Source: Tetrahymena elliotti 4EA (taxonomy: Eukaryota; Ciliophora; Oligohymenophorea; Hymenostomatida; Tetrahymenidae). Taken from it: a DNA stretch of 64,000 nucleotides. Below are positions 52,547-64,000 of the stretch, piece after piece (positions within the stretch are counted from its first letter, which is position 1; each line of letters opens with the position of its first letter). Location of the stretch: positions 57,053-121,052 of the forward strand of contig AFXF02001838.1 of NCBI GenBank assembly GCA_000231825.2, read 5' to 3'. A program made the translations under genes and the position numbers. The notes beneath the pieces were generated by a model. It had not been told where the DNA came from and did no database searches. It worked only from the letters and a program-made list of their open reading frames with translations.

Positions 52547-55215
52547 TCAACTATTTTTATCATGATTTTATGTGTCTGTTAGAGTTTCCCAACATTACAT
52601 ATCTTATGATGGTTCTATTTGCTACTAATATTCTTTTGATTAGTCAGGTTGAGCACCAAAAGTTTATTAGTAGAATACTTTTGCTTCATTTACTTCTTAT
52701 TTTGATACAGAGGAAAGTGAAGAAGTTGATGGTATAGAAATGACTTTCGATCTTTTGTTTTTATTTTTATTGTTGAAATCTGTTTCAGATTATTTTGCTT
52801 TACTTTATACAGATAGATTTACTTCAATTGAATTGCTATGTTCATTAATATCTGAGAGCTATTCAGAGCAATTCATCTCTAGTGAATGGATTATTATTGG
52901 TTATTTAAATTAATTAGCATTAAATTCCTAAGATTCTTCAATATTAATTTAATTAGCCATTTACTTTTCTTTTAAATAACTTTCTGTTAATAATTTATTG
53001 TTTGGATATGAACTGAGCTAAGAGTTATATACTTGCAAAGATGGTGATTTTCTTAAATCATTTTCATCATCATATTAAGTATATACTGTTGATTGTGTTA
53101 GTTTCATTAATTCATCAATTAAGGGACCATCATTTTTCATAAAGACATTATCTATTTTTTTATAAGGTTATTATTCTTAATTTGATTGTTATTTTTGAAC
53201 TAGTGAATCTGTCTTTTAAAAAATAATTTCCTTAGCAATAGATTATGGTTATTATTACTATTATAGCTAAATTTAATTCTTTTGCAATTATTATAGAGTC
53301 TGTAATTATTATTGTTGTTATTGTTATATCTGCTTGTTAGGTAAATTTAACTAATTTTAATACTCTTACTAAATCGAATTCTATTTAGTAGTCAATGCTA
53401 AAGTCTTTTATTATTTAGATACTTAGAGTTTTTATTAGTCTTGTTGAAATACCTAATTTTGTTGTATTTCCTTTTGCTGCTAGTAAAAAAGGAGCTACTG
53501 TTACTAATAATGAATAAATTTTTCATCTTAAAAGAGAGTTTATTTTAATAAATTTTACTCTTCCTATTTAATTGTTGGTTTTGGATTTCTATTAGAAGTA
53601 AAATACTCATTAATTTTCTTTTAAGTTTTTTATTACTTATATGGAGTTGATCTTAGCTGATCTATATTTGAATTGCTGTAGCTAACACTGTTATTGTTAT
53701 TTTAGTTATTTTCACTAAATAAATTGTTAATACTCCTGCTTAATGGTTTATTGTTACTATTTGACATAGTTTAGCTTGCAGCTTCAAGTTTTTGTTGAGT
53801 GTATTACTCATATTACTCCTATAATTATTTCTAAAGCAGAGGTTGGTAATTAAATAAATCATTTGCATACTTTTTACTATTACTATTGCTGTCATATCTC
53901 TGGTTGCTAATACTATTACTTAAACACTAGTTTTGATAAAGGAAGGTTGGATTACTATCGGAATAGTCAACCCCTTTTTTAACGGCAGCCTAACCATTAC
54001 TGAAAATACTGTTTTGTTGTTAAGTCTAGGAAATCATAAATAAATTAGAATTACTATTAATAATTTAGCCACAATTTTATTGAAATGAACTATTTAAATT
54101 ATATGATTGGTTATTATAACTATTGTTATTGTTACTGTTATAGCTATTTAAATTACTGTTGTTGTAGCTTAATAATTCTTCATCTCTATCTTGAGTAGAA
54201 TTGTTATTATTACTAAAATTATTATTATTTTATTTTTCTGTAAACTTAATAGGTTTGCTCCCAATAGTTAAAGAAGGGTACTATACAACATTGACCTGAG
54301 GAGGTTTGTTCTTTGAGATTTCTTAAAAGATTTTACTTGTTCTTTCTTTATATTCTACCAACTTTTCCTGCTATAATTAAATGATTTCTTCATATTTCTT
54401 CAATAAAGACATGGTATTGTTCTCTAATTCTGTATCATCAATATGGAGTCTTAATTTCTAATTTTTTTTTTCAATTTTAGTTAGGGAAATAGCATTTTTG
54501 ATAGACTCCTTTCTCATTTTATCATAATCCTCTTTAGACTTACCATTAATTTAATTAATTTTTATAGAATGTAATGCGAATTCAATAATTGGAATTTCTT
54601 GTATTTGTGGAAATAGCTTTTTAATATCATTAAAATCTTTAATCATTTCTCTCAAATCTGTGGCCAAACGAAATAAAGGACCATCGATTACTTCTTAATG
54701 AAGCTTGCGAATTTATGAGTCGATGGATGATATGTCTATCACTAAATCTTTAAAATGATCTGAGTGCTTCTTCTTGTAGCACTTATCACAGCAAAAATTC
54801 ATTTCTTAACTTTCGATACACTTTTATTAAATACAAACTTTTGTTTTTGAACAACTTTCACAATTTTCTTCACTTTTAGAACCTCCTGAGCTCCTACTGC
54901 TTAAAGTTTTTTCAATAGAATGAGATTATTTTGAAGAAAGAGAAGGAAAGGCTGTGAGTGGTCTTTATGAAGAAGACTACTTGTTAGAGCTTTGCAATTA
55001 GGTTTCCTAAATAAGAATATAGTTGAATGACAAATAAGAGTAAAAAAAATGAAAGTTGCATAAATATGGCAGATAGACATAGGTAAGAATCAAAATGGGA
55101 GAAAACTAAAACAAAAATAAAAAGTGGACTCTATTTAATCACATAAAAGAGTTATGAATTTTCAGTTATGAATCCCTATTTGTAATTAATTTTCTTTTTC
55201 GATTTTTACCTCCAT
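52547..55215 (-). CDS. B-box-like zinc finger protein with long Asn/Gln-rich tail
   Basis: The main exon is 52547-55006 (820 codons, no TGA before the stop at 52547-52549). It follows an acceptor TTATTTAG. A candidate first exon of only ATG-GAG (55210-55215) fits in phase 0 across a 203-nt intron; alternatively translation starts at 54800-54802. The N-terminal region is Ser-rich, then comes a B-box-type metal site (CESCSKTKVC, CIESQ, CCDKCYKKKHSDHF) with the C-x2-C...C-x2-C...H-x2-H pattern. A helical, probably coiled-coil block of about 200 residues follows (EVIDGPLFRLATDLREMI onwards). The remaining 500 residues are Asn, Ser and then Gln-rich with many TAA/TAG codons. The layout is like that of the gene at 10555-14554, without clear sequence identity. 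A scaffold or RNA-granule role is only a guess from the composition. Confidence 0.75.
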
Positions 55216-56448
55216 ACATAAAGCAAATTGAAGTCAGTCTTATTAATTTATCAGTATTGTCTTATATGCTCCAATTATTGTGATAAATTAGGTAAAAAGA
55301 ATTTTAAATTATTTATAAGTATCAAAAATTTTGATCTATTTGAGCCAAAACTGGCAAAGTTTAAAAAACTTTCCAAATAAAATTTTTTGTGAAATAATAT
55401 TTTCTAGATTGATATTGCCTTTTTTCATGATTAATTTTACATATGATAAATATGGGCAAAGAATTCATCTATTTTGTTGAAACACATATCAAAATGTAGA
55501 AAAACTCAATTCGTCTAGTTAAATCTAATTTATTATTTTGAGAAATAAAATCTGAAATTAAAAAAATCAAATAATAATTTTTATAAAAATTAAGATGAAA
55601 ATATTTTTGTTCAAATTAAATAAATTATATGAAAGATAAACAAATTTATGATCTAATTTTATATACAGATAAATACATTAGAAAATTGTATTTGAATTGA
55701 TTTTGTAGGTATTTAAGTTAAAATTACAGCTATATAAATTGTGTTTATTCTATTTGATTTGTAATCAATTTGTTGTCCTTGTAATAAGATAGATTGGAAA
55801 ATCTTGTTTTTAGATGACTAAATAGACATAAATTTTTCTAAAATTTTTTAGAGATGAATAATCAATTTTTTTTAGATTTTATTTGAAAATTAAATTGTTT
55901 ATCTTTATTCTAGATTTTCTATTGATAAATAATTTTGAAATTCTATTATTAATTAAGGCATTTTTGATTAACTTTTTAAATATACTTTTATATTTTATAT
56001 CAGATTTTATGTAATTTTTTTCTATTGAAATTATCTACTTTGTAAATTTTTTTATATCTTATTTGTTTTTGATAGAGGCTTACATTTTTTTAAAAAAATG
56101 AGAAGATAATTTAATGATTTAAAACTAAAATATGTGTTAATATTATATCAAAAATAAATAAATTTTTTTAATTTAGTTTTATTTACAGATAAATATTTAG
56201 GAAAATTGTATTTTTATTAATACTTAAAACTAGATTTTTGAATAGTTTTTAAATATAATTTTAATATTTTGGTTTAGACTTGTCTTTGAAATTCAAATTA
56301 TCATTATTACAAAATTGTGCTATTAGATAGTTGCTTAATAAACACCAAATTTAATTTCTTTAACTTAAATTATATTAAATTGAGGATTTTTTTTATCATT
56401 TGAGTGAATTTTAATACTAATACATTTTAATTCTAGATTTATAATCAA
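55216..56448. other. AT-rich intergenic region
   Basis: About 1.2 kb between two minus-strand genes. No coding frame, RNA gene or repeat was recognised. Confidence 0.55.
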
Positions 56449-58941
56449 TCAAATTAATCCACTGTTCTAATTTTTGTTATTTGAATAAGGATTTTCTTAT
56501 TATTCCATATTTGTCTATTAATTGTTAGAAGTAATTTATTATTCATCTCCTTCTGGATTTTAATATTTATCAGAAAAATTCTTTTTTTCAGATTGACTTT
56601 AATGTATTACTTCTGAATTTCTTAAACTTTTTTTATATTCATTCTGTTAATTATCTTCAGAAAACATTTTTTCATTTGATTTTCTCATAATTTATTACTT
56701 TTAGCTTGAAGTTTATTCATTTTATTAATTATTATGAAATTCGTCTGTTTCATATCCTGTTTATGATTTTAACTAACTATTTTTGTAGTTACTCTTAGCA
56801 AATCCTTAGGATGATTTTTACTCATCACTATTTTCAAATTCAGTTTTGTAATCTTCTTGGCAATCCTTTAGTTATGAGATATTATCTTTAGATTTTTAAA
56901 CATTTTTTTCTTCTGAAAGCCACTTTTTACTTTTATTTTCACCTTTATTTTTTTGAAAATTATAGAGAAAATTTTATAAAAAAAAGAAATTTAAATTTAA
57001 CCTTAAATTGGCTTAGTGTACATCATTTCATCAATATCCTCTTCTATTTGCTCAGTATAATGGAGTTTTGATCTTTTTTTATGGCTTCTGTATGTTTCTT
57101 CATCATGTATCTGTTCATGTATAACAAAGTTTTCATTTCTTTTAGGAGAAGCTATGACTATTTTATTCATGTAGTAAGATTAATCATCCTGATTTACATA
57201 TAATTTTTATTTCTATTAATCTAGTAAGCAAATATCTTTATGCAATTCTTTTTCTTATTGCTCAAATTAAATAATCTTTTATTCAAGCTCATACAATTCT
57301 TATTCCTATCTTTTGATGATTTCTTACTTTTCTCTTTTAAGCTATTAGATATCATTCTTTTTGCTTTCAGAATAATTTTATTAACTTTATTAATCTTCTT
57401 ACACTTCACTGTTTTGATTTAAGCTAGGATTAGATTTATATTTAGTCTTAAATTATTTTATAAATGATGAGAATTAATCTTTAGAGACAGGTATTATCCC
57501 TTTGCTTTCGTTCTATTTTTCAATATTTTCAATTTCAGATTTTAAGTTTTTAAAGTAGATTTAATTTGGATCACATACAACTGGCTTATTACTTGTAGTA
57601 CTACTCAAAATCCCTCCTTTTTTAAGTTAATTAAGGTATCCATCATACATACTTTGATTCTAACTATATTAAGGATTATCTATTGTTGATAAAATTGATT
57701 CATTCATTCCAATTTTTTTATTTCCTGTAATACTTCTAATTTTTTTTTTATTATCAAAATTTTTGATGGGATTTATTTTATAATCAGAACTATTATAATT
57801 TTCTTGATCTGAATTGATAGCAGAATAGCTCACACTATTTTAAGAATTTCTCTTTTGTTGTAATTTATAATTTATATTTGATTCATCTTATTTTACTGAT
57901 CCGTACGCCTTCTTGATATCTAAAGAATCTTTATCTAGCTTATCCTTATCTTAATTGTGTAAAGGTCGCAAAATGATTTTATTTCTTAATCCTATATTCT
58001 AATATTAATTGCTTAATTTTGTTAAAGCCTAAAGTTTTATTTCATTTTTTTTAAGAGCCTCTTAATGAGAAATTCTACCTATTTAATCTAAAGCACTACT
58101 AGTATAAGAATTATTATGATTATTTGAATAAATAGTACTATTATTTATGGAGGTATTTACAAAATTTAAGCTTGTATTATTTGGGTTTAAGCCAGAATTT
58201 TCTTTAGCACTATTTAAATGGCCAGCTGTATTATTATAAATAGAATAGTTGCTATTCAAATTGGTGGAATTATTTATACTGATCTTTGGAAGCTCTATCT
58301 GTTAAAAATTTCTTTCTTTTTCTTTTAATATTTCTTTCTACTGTAAATCTTCTTCCTCTTCAATCTTTACATTCTAATTTTAGATAATACTAATAGTAAA
58401 TAAAACCATACCTTTTTATGAATTTTGAATTGCCATATTAAATTTTAAGTTAAAAATTAATTATCTGTAAATCTAAAAAATATGTAAAAACCTACTTTGA
58501 TGTCTCTTAACTCATTATCTCCTTTTTGTTTTAAACCAGATGTAGGAAATTGAGAATTTTTAGAATTATTTTATGTTATTATCCTTGTAGAATCGTCTTT
58601 AGATAAATCATCATCACTTGTATGATTACTCTTATTTATGATCTTTAAAAAATAAGCAAATGATTAGGAATTAAAATTTATGCAATCTAAAAAGAAGAGT
58701 TTACTTTATTTAACTTATTTAAATAAGGCTTTATCTTTTTATTAACAAAAAATTATTTTAAGTGCTCATCATTGATAGGATCATAGCTAAGCTTTGAATT
58801 TAATACATCTCCATTTAGAACAAATCCCCCTTCTCGATTTTTAAGTTCTTAAATTACATTCTTTTTTACTAAAGGTTTCTTTATATGGTTCCTATTTATT
58901 TTACATTCTCCCTAGCTTGGTAAATTTTTAATGGATTTCAT
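56449..58941 (-). CDS. Asn/Lys/Gln-rich disordered protein, 749 residues
   Basis: Four exons (58705-58941, 58496-58642, 57002-58373, 56449-56942) sum to 2250 nt, 749 residues plus stop. Introns are 62, 122 and 59 nt with GTAAAC, GTAGGT and GTTAAA donors and all phases agree. The N-terminal 80 residues are basic and compact (MKSIKNLPSQGECKINR, then NDEHLKQFFVNKKIKPYL). The middle is Asn/Ser-rich. Around 57230-57400 there is a long Glu/Lys/Gln coiled-coil stretch (EQQEKELHKDICLLDQ). The C-terminal exon is Ser, Asn, Glu and Lys-rich. No enzyme motif, signal peptide or membrane segment was seen. I do not recognise the family; a structural or regulatory role is likely but unproven. Confidence 0.75.
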
Positions 58942-60089
58942 ATCACTTCTTAACTATCAACTAATTCAAATATATATTTTATAGTAGTTTAACAATAAAA
59001 AATTTGAGTAATTCTATTGATTCTATATATTAATTATAATTTAGCCAAATTGGTTATTCTCAAAAGTAATTATTTTTCTAAATATTAACCAACCGCAAAT
59101 AAAAAATCAAATAGTAATCTATATTAGTTAATAACGTTTATATTTTCAAAAGCTAAAATAGTTACTATCTCAAAAAGATGAACTTCAGTTGCTAATCAAC
59201 TTAAATAATTTTCATTTTATTAATTTTTGTCAATATTTCTGATATGGATTAAGGATTAGATAAACAAAGATGAAATAATCTTACATCTTTTACATTCGAA
59301 ATCTTAATGAACCAATATTATCTAAAAGAAAATTTTTAGGTTTTAAGTAGATCAATAAATATCTATTTTTAATCTATTAATTTATTCTATTATTTCATAT
59401 TTAGCCTTTTCAGAAAAAAAATTATTGTTGGGTTTTTTTTAAAATAAAAATTTAAAAAAACAAAAATTTTTCATTTATCCTAATAAAATTTAATAGGGTT
59501 TAATTTAAACAATTAAAATTTAATAGTTATTTAAGATGAATAACGAAAAATGTTTTTAAAATAATTCTTAAGTTTAAAATAAAATTCTAAAGTTACTTTT
59601 AATCTTTATTTTCAATCCATATAAAATTACTAAAAAAAAAAATAAAAAATGTTTATCCATTCGAATGAAATAAATTAAATAATTATTTATAAATAAAGTA
59701 TGCAAATAAATACCTTGGTCTATTACTTATCTTAAGATCAATATTTTTACTTAAAAAAATAATAAAAGATATTAATTCATTCAAATAAAAAATAATTATG
59801 GGGAATTTTAACATTAAAAATTTATAGTAATTATAAAATATCAATATTTTAAAAGATATTTATCCATTCTAATAAAATTAAATCAGGTTTAATAAAAATA
59901 TTTAAAATTTAGTAGTTACTTTAATATTTAAACTTACTAAAAATATATTTATTTAATTTATCTTTTAAATATTTGTTTTAAAAATATTTGTTGGTTTTAA
60001 AGAATGTAAAATAATGTAGTTAGGATTATTTTTTAATTTAATTACAAATTTTAACAATAAAATTATATTTTGCTAAATAATAAATAAGA
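58942..60089. other. AT-rich intergenic region with diverged repeats
   Basis: About 1.1 kb. Four related segments (from about 59470, 59650, 59770 and 59860) share TTTATCCATTC-like and TTAAAATTTAGTAGTTA-like blocks at irregular spacing, which suggests an old, decayed tandem repeat. No gene was recognised. Confidence 0.45.
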
Positions 60090-61102
60090 TCATTTTTAAG
60101 GGAAGTCAAGTAATTATATTTAATAGATATAAGGCCAAAATTTCCCTGTTACTAGCATTGTATCAGTTGATTCATCATAAGCTATACCATTAAATACAAA
60201 TCCTTTATTGAAATATTAAGAATCTTTTGTAGTTTAAATTATTTCTTTGGCTAAGAATTCCATATTATATTCTTTTACTACCTAACCTGTAATTAAGTTA
60301 ATTACAAAAATGATATTGCTATAGTATTAATTAGCTAATAAATATCCTTTGTAGATCTCTAACCTATTATTTATTTTTAAATATTTATTAATAAGTACTA
60401 CTTAAAATATAAAATTTACTCATTAAAATAAGTACAAAAATTTGAATTTGAGCATCCTTTAACTGTTAAAGTGTTTTTAAGAACTAGGTTTTCATCAAAG
60501 AAGAAAATTTTATTTGAACCATCTGTCATAACCAATGAATTATTGTAGTGAGTTAAACCCCAACCCTCTTTTATAAAGCTTGGGTAATCTACTTTTTTAA
60601 TAAGTGTATTTAAGGTTTTATCAAATACAAACATGGTATTTTCTTTATAAGTAAGAATATATATTTAGTCATTATATAAAGTGCATCCTTCAACGAATAT
60701 TTAATTATTAAATTGTTAGCTAAAATTAAACACTCCCTATGGCTAGCTTATTGTATTTAAATCTCTATCATATTTTAAAAAATGTGCTGAAGCAATATTA
60801 TAAAGTCCAGATGTTTCTAATAAATGGGTTGAATTGTAAAACATAAGGCATTATGTATATTAATTAGGTTATCTGTCATATCTCTCTAAGATCTTATAAT
60901 TATTAACTACCTTTTCACCATATTTAACACTAGTTAATTATTATTCCTCTACTACTTTCTGTTTATTTTTGCTTTTTATCAGCTAGAAACATAAAAGTGC
61001 GAAAATAATTCCTATAAGCACAACCCATATCATCTTGCTTTTTTAAGTCTTTTATGGTTACAGCTACTGCTGCTATTTAGCCTTTTTATTTTCCTTTACC
61101 AT
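60090..61102 (-). CDS. Glutaminyl-peptide cyclotransferase, plant/bacterial-type beta-propeller, membrane-anchored
   Basis: Two exons, 60420-61102 and 60090-60363, with a 56-nt intron (GTAAATTT...AATAATAG), give 318 residues. The family converts N-terminal Gln of peptides to pyroglutamate. A hydrophobic segment at residues 25-42 (MIWVVLIGIIFALLCF), preceded by a Gln/Lys-rich tail, predicts a type II membrane anchor, with the catalytic part in the secretory lumen or outside the cell. Family blocks are clear: HLLETSGLY near 95, FVEGCTLYNDQIYILTYK before residue 157, EGWGLTHYNN at 179-188, MTDGSNKIFFFD from 192, and near the end GIAYDESTDTMLVTGKFWP. These are the repeated blades of the five-bladed propeller. 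Length is normal for the family. It shares a 318-bp spacer with the divergent CDK5RAP3 gene. Confidence 0.9.
60364..60419 (-). other. Intron of the glutaminyl cyclotransferase gene
   Basis: 56 nt, GTAAATTT to AATAATAG. Removing it joins CTYFNE to LEIYKGYLLANQ, restoring a propeller blade. Confidence 0.8.
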
Positions 61103-61420
61103 TGATTAGTTTTAATTAGCTTTTTTAACAAGATATTAAAAATTAATTTTTGAAGAAGAATCTTTGATAAATCATTAATTAAATAAATATCTTGAATTTT
61201 TATCAAAAATAGTATGACCCTTCTTTCAGTCTTAATAAACCTGAAAGAATTTTTTATAATAATAATGAATGTAAATATTTTAATTTATAAGCACGTGCTT
61301 TTATTTCATATAAAAAATTAAGCATAAATTATTAACTTAAGCCAAAAAGTTTTTTGTATTTTACTCAACTAAAATAGCTTTTATTATTTGAAAATAAAAT
61401 AAATTTATAATTGTAGATAA
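61103..61420. promoter_or_regulatory. Divergent intergenic region (candidate bidirectional promoter)
   Basis: 318 bp separates the start codons of the glutaminyl cyclotransferase (minus) and CDK5RAP3 (plus) genes. It is very AT-rich and must hold both 5' flanks. No specific element can be named. Confidence 0.45.
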
Positions 61421-63491
61421 ATGTCAGACATTTTAGATATTAAATATTAGGAATTGATTGGTATAATATTATAATTAGTATCCATCCATTTATTTATTAT
61501 ATTCTTTATGTTTCATTAGAATGGTTGAAAAGCAGAAATTAGATTCCTAAAGAATGGACCAAATAATTAAAGGCCGTCTAGCTAAAAATGAAGGAATTAC
61601 TTGATAAAGCAGATCAAATATAAGATAAAAATATTGTATAATACATCAAAGAAAATAAAGAAGGTAAATATATAATTTGAGCTCGTCTGCAAATGATTTA
61701 ACTTTCATTTTTTATAATTTTAATTTAGAATTCAGCTATTATCACTTAGAAAAAGTTATTGCTATGCTTTTGCAAACTCCCGAAGCCTAGCAAAAAAGCT
61801 TCTTTGGAGGTTATACAAATTAGCTCATTAAGGATTGGATAGCCATTGAAAAATTCTACAAAAAAGAAAATATTCACTTAATCAGTTTAGCTAAATTACT
61901 GATTCAAAATGTTTAATATGAAATGTAAAAATAGCATATTTTTAACATTGACTAAGTATATTATTTTTATAAAGTCCAGGATTTACTAAAAATGTGAGCA
62001 TGCTTGAAAATCAGATTAAATATTCTTCTTAGAAAAAATTAGATTTTGAAAATACCATCAAAAAACAATAAGCTGAATATGAAAGCTAATGTGCTAAATT
62101 AGGTATTGAAGGAAAGAATTTAGACTTAGAAATAGCTGCATTAGCTTCTAAATTGCCTGAACATTTTTAGAAAATTGAAAGTGCAGCAAAAACAGAATTA
62201 GTTTAAAAAGGTTTAACTTACTACTATGAATTTACTATGTATGTTAATAGCAAATCTACCAAAGAAGTATTATTACAAAATATAAAGCAATCAACAAATA
62301 CCTAATTTATTGTTTTATTTTTAATAGAACATAAAGCTATCTTTACTTGATGAGCTAATCTTCCATGGAGATGAACCTATTAGCATTTATGAAAAAAGAA
62401 GAGATAGTAAAGAAATCACTGCAGATGATGAAAATTTAATAAAAATTAAGTAAAATCTTATTAATCAATGGAAAAAAAATTAAAAAACTGTATTTTGTAA
62501 AAGATATGATTGGTATCAGAAGTTTTAACAAAATAAATAGAAAGAAGATTAAATAGACTGGAATATAGATATCACAGATGTAAATATTTATATTATAATT
62601 TTATGAACTATATAATTAAATAAAAAAGGCTGCTACCACACAAGAATAAGCTGGTGGAATTAATTGGGATATTGAAGACAATACTAATAAGGAGAGTGAA
62701 GGAATCAACTGGGATTTTGGCACTACTACAGCTGCCACTACAAACTAACCAGTAGAAACTCAAGCAGCAGAAATTATAGAAATTAATTGGGATATCAGTG
62801 ATCTAAATGCTCAATCTGCTAATGTTGATTTGAATATAGAAGATTTAACTTCTTAGAAATTTTAAGAAATAGAAACAATCCTCTCTAATAGAATGTATAG
62901 AAACCAAATTATTGGAAATATCAGTGAAGTAAGATTAAATAAAAGTGTTAATTGAAATTAAATTTATATTAAAATAAAAAAGTTAATATAATTCTTGAAC
63001 CAAAGATATTTGGAATCCAAGCAATACTCTGCAAATAGTATTTTACAAACATATGAAAATACCTCTGAAGGTTTGTTAGATATAAAACCAGAAGAAATCA
63101 AGTTAATTAAAGATTGCTATGAAAGTTTATTAAATAGTATAACAAACTTCTAATTCCGTTAGCTTCTTTTATTCAAAGAATAACAAAAGTAAACTTATTA
63201 TTAACATTAATACAATATTTCATATTATTTTTAATTATGAAAAGGTCTTGTGACAGAATTATTACCTAGTTAAACTCATATAAAGAAAATATCAAAAGAT
63301 ATGAATAAAATATTAAAAATATGATTAAAAAAGAATAGGAAAATTCTGAATAAGTTAAAGAATATAGTTCAAATAAGTAAAAGAAAGTAGTTTAAGCTCT
63401 AGAATTAAAAGATGTAGTTGAGAAAAAGTTAACTGAAGCCATTAAAAGAAAATGTGTTTTAGTAGGAGATATCTCAAAATTAAAAAAGTGA
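61421..63491 (+). CDS. CDK5RAP3: CDK5RAP3 (C53/LZAP) homologue, UFMylation and ER-phagy factor
   Basis: Eight exons: 61421-61460, 61520-61663, 61729-61924, 61975-62266, 62328-62579, 62629-62928, 62983-63188 and 63245-63491. They total 1677 nt, 558 residues; introns are 49-65 nt and every phase agrees. C53 works with UFL1 and DDRGK1 in the UFM1 ligase complex at the ER and links stalled-ribosome stress to ER-phagy. The N-terminus matches the family (ELIEWLKSRNQIPKEWTKQL), followed by FSYYHLEKVIAMLLQT, DWIAIEKFYKKENIHL, then YEIPGFTKNVSMLENQI. The helical part is interrupted by a disordered segment (about 295-375) with four Trp motifs: IDWN (300), INWD (319), INWD (334) and INWD (360). The C-terminus (ELKDVVEKKLTEAIKRK) matches the family's last helix and strand. 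Length is close to the human protein. Confidence 0.92.
62553..62793 (+). other. Cluster of four shuffled ATG8/UFM1-interacting motifs in CDK5RAP3
   Basis: Codons for I-D-W-N (62553-62564), I-N-W-D (62659-62670), I-N-W-D (62704-62715) and I-N-W-D (62782-62793), each with nearby acidic residues. In plant and animal C53 the equivalent I-D-W-G-type motifs bind UFM1 and ATG8 family proteins. Function here is inferred by position and pattern. Confidence 0.75.
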
Positions 63492-63918
63492 AACTAAAAT
63501 TAAAATATTTATATTGTAATCAAATATTAATAACAAATGTTCAAAAATATTCCAATATTTATAAAATATCTCTCAATAATTCTTTTATTCTATTAATTAA
63601 ATTTAATATTTTAATAAATTTTATTTTGGGTAAAGAAATCTGCACTGTAATACAAAATTAACTAAAAAAAAATATAGAGAATAAAAAAATTTTATATTTA
63701 GAATTGTTTTCATATTTTTGTAAATATGAAATTATTTTTGCTTGATTTTTAAATATTTAAACTAATCTTTTGTCAAAAATACAAATTTGCATTTTTAAAA
63801 TCTACTCTTTGCAATATCAATAAATTAACAAATCGATTCTTAATTAAAATAAAAATTATGAGTAATTTTAAATTAATAATCTAACTATTTCTTATATTCA
63901 TAATTTTTAATTAAAAAA
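63492..63918. other. Short subtelomeric spacer
   Basis: About 430 bp of very AT-rich sequence between the last stop codon and the telomere. A short plus-strand frame here (63452-63661) overlaps the end of the CDK5RAP3 gene in another frame and looks like noise. Confidence 0.6.
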
Positions 63919-64000
63919 GGGGTTGGGGTTGGGGTTGGGGTTGGGGTTGGGGTTGGGGTTGGGGTTGGGGTTGGGGTTGGGGTTGGGGTTGGGGTTGGGG
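63919..64000 (+). repeat. Telomere, GGGGTT repeats
   Basis: Thirteen full GGGGTT units plus a partial one run to the window end with no error. G-rich strand reads 5' to 3' outward, so this is a true right chromosome end. GGGGTT is the Tetrahymena/Paramecium-type telomere unit made by telomerase. Confidence 0.99.

Noticed and set aside
57240..57422. Plus-strand Leu/Phe-rich frame
   Set aside because: Antisense of the Glu/Lys/Gln coiled-coil stretch of the 56449-58941 gene.
1..64000. Gene prediction with the standard genetic code
   Set aside because: All genes would be shattered by TAA/TAG, while under the ciliate code long frames, splice phases and protein families fit together.

Overview
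The window is the right end of a ciliate macronuclear chromosome, most likely from Tetrahymena or a close relative. Four things support this. It ends in about 13.7 perfect GGGGTT telomere units (63919-64000). The DNA is extremely AT-rich. Every gene I could resolve reads TAA and TAG as glutamine and stops only at TGA. Introns are mostly short, AT-rich and of the GTA...TAG type, and intergenic spaces run to several kilobases. Gene models were built by hand: exons were accepted when reading frame, splice sites and total length (divisible by three) agreed.

Layout, left to right. 1-1561 (-): a Gln/Asn-rich protein running off the left edge. 4487-5668 (+): an alpha/beta hydrolase. 5669-10554: AT-rich DNA with a few ORF-like islands near 8.2-9.0 kb. 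10555-14554 (+): a B-box-like/coiled-coil/polyglutamine protein split by a 2.3-kb intron. 17287-19994 (+): a TPR protein. 20806-21628 (+): a four-exon, 106-residue CX9C protein. 22234-23202 (-): an unknown 273-residue protein. 26496-28196 (-): a nuclear-looking 566-residue protein. 29621-51681 (-): one 22-kb, intron-rich dynein heavy chain gene. 52547-55215 (-): a second B-box/Asn-Gln-rich protein. 56449-58941 (-): a disordered 749-residue protein. 60090-61102 (-): a membrane-anchored glutaminyl cyclotransferase. 61421-63491 (+): a CDK5RAP3/C53 homologue in eight exons. Then about 430 bp of subtelomere and the telomere.

The most remarkable object is the dynein heavy chain. Its overall plan is recognisable: tail, AAA1-AAA6, stalk and C-terminal domain. 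The AAA1 ATPase site, which normally drives the motor, is degenerate at both Walker A and Walker B, and the AAA4 P-loop is also gone, while AAA2 and AAA3 keep P-loops. Long Ser/Gln/Asp/Glu-rich segments interrupt the conserved parts, one carrying a 48-bp tandem duplication. It looks like a dynein without a working main motor site.

The CDK5RAP3 homologue next to the telomere carries four I-[D/N]-W-[D/N] motifs in its disordered segment, like the shuffled ATG8/UFM1-interacting motifs of that family. It is divergently transcribed from the glutaminyl cyclotransferase across a 318-bp spacer. The remaining genes are unrelated to one another, as expected for monocistronic eukaryotic genes. No tRNA, rRNA, CRISPR array or transposon was recognised.
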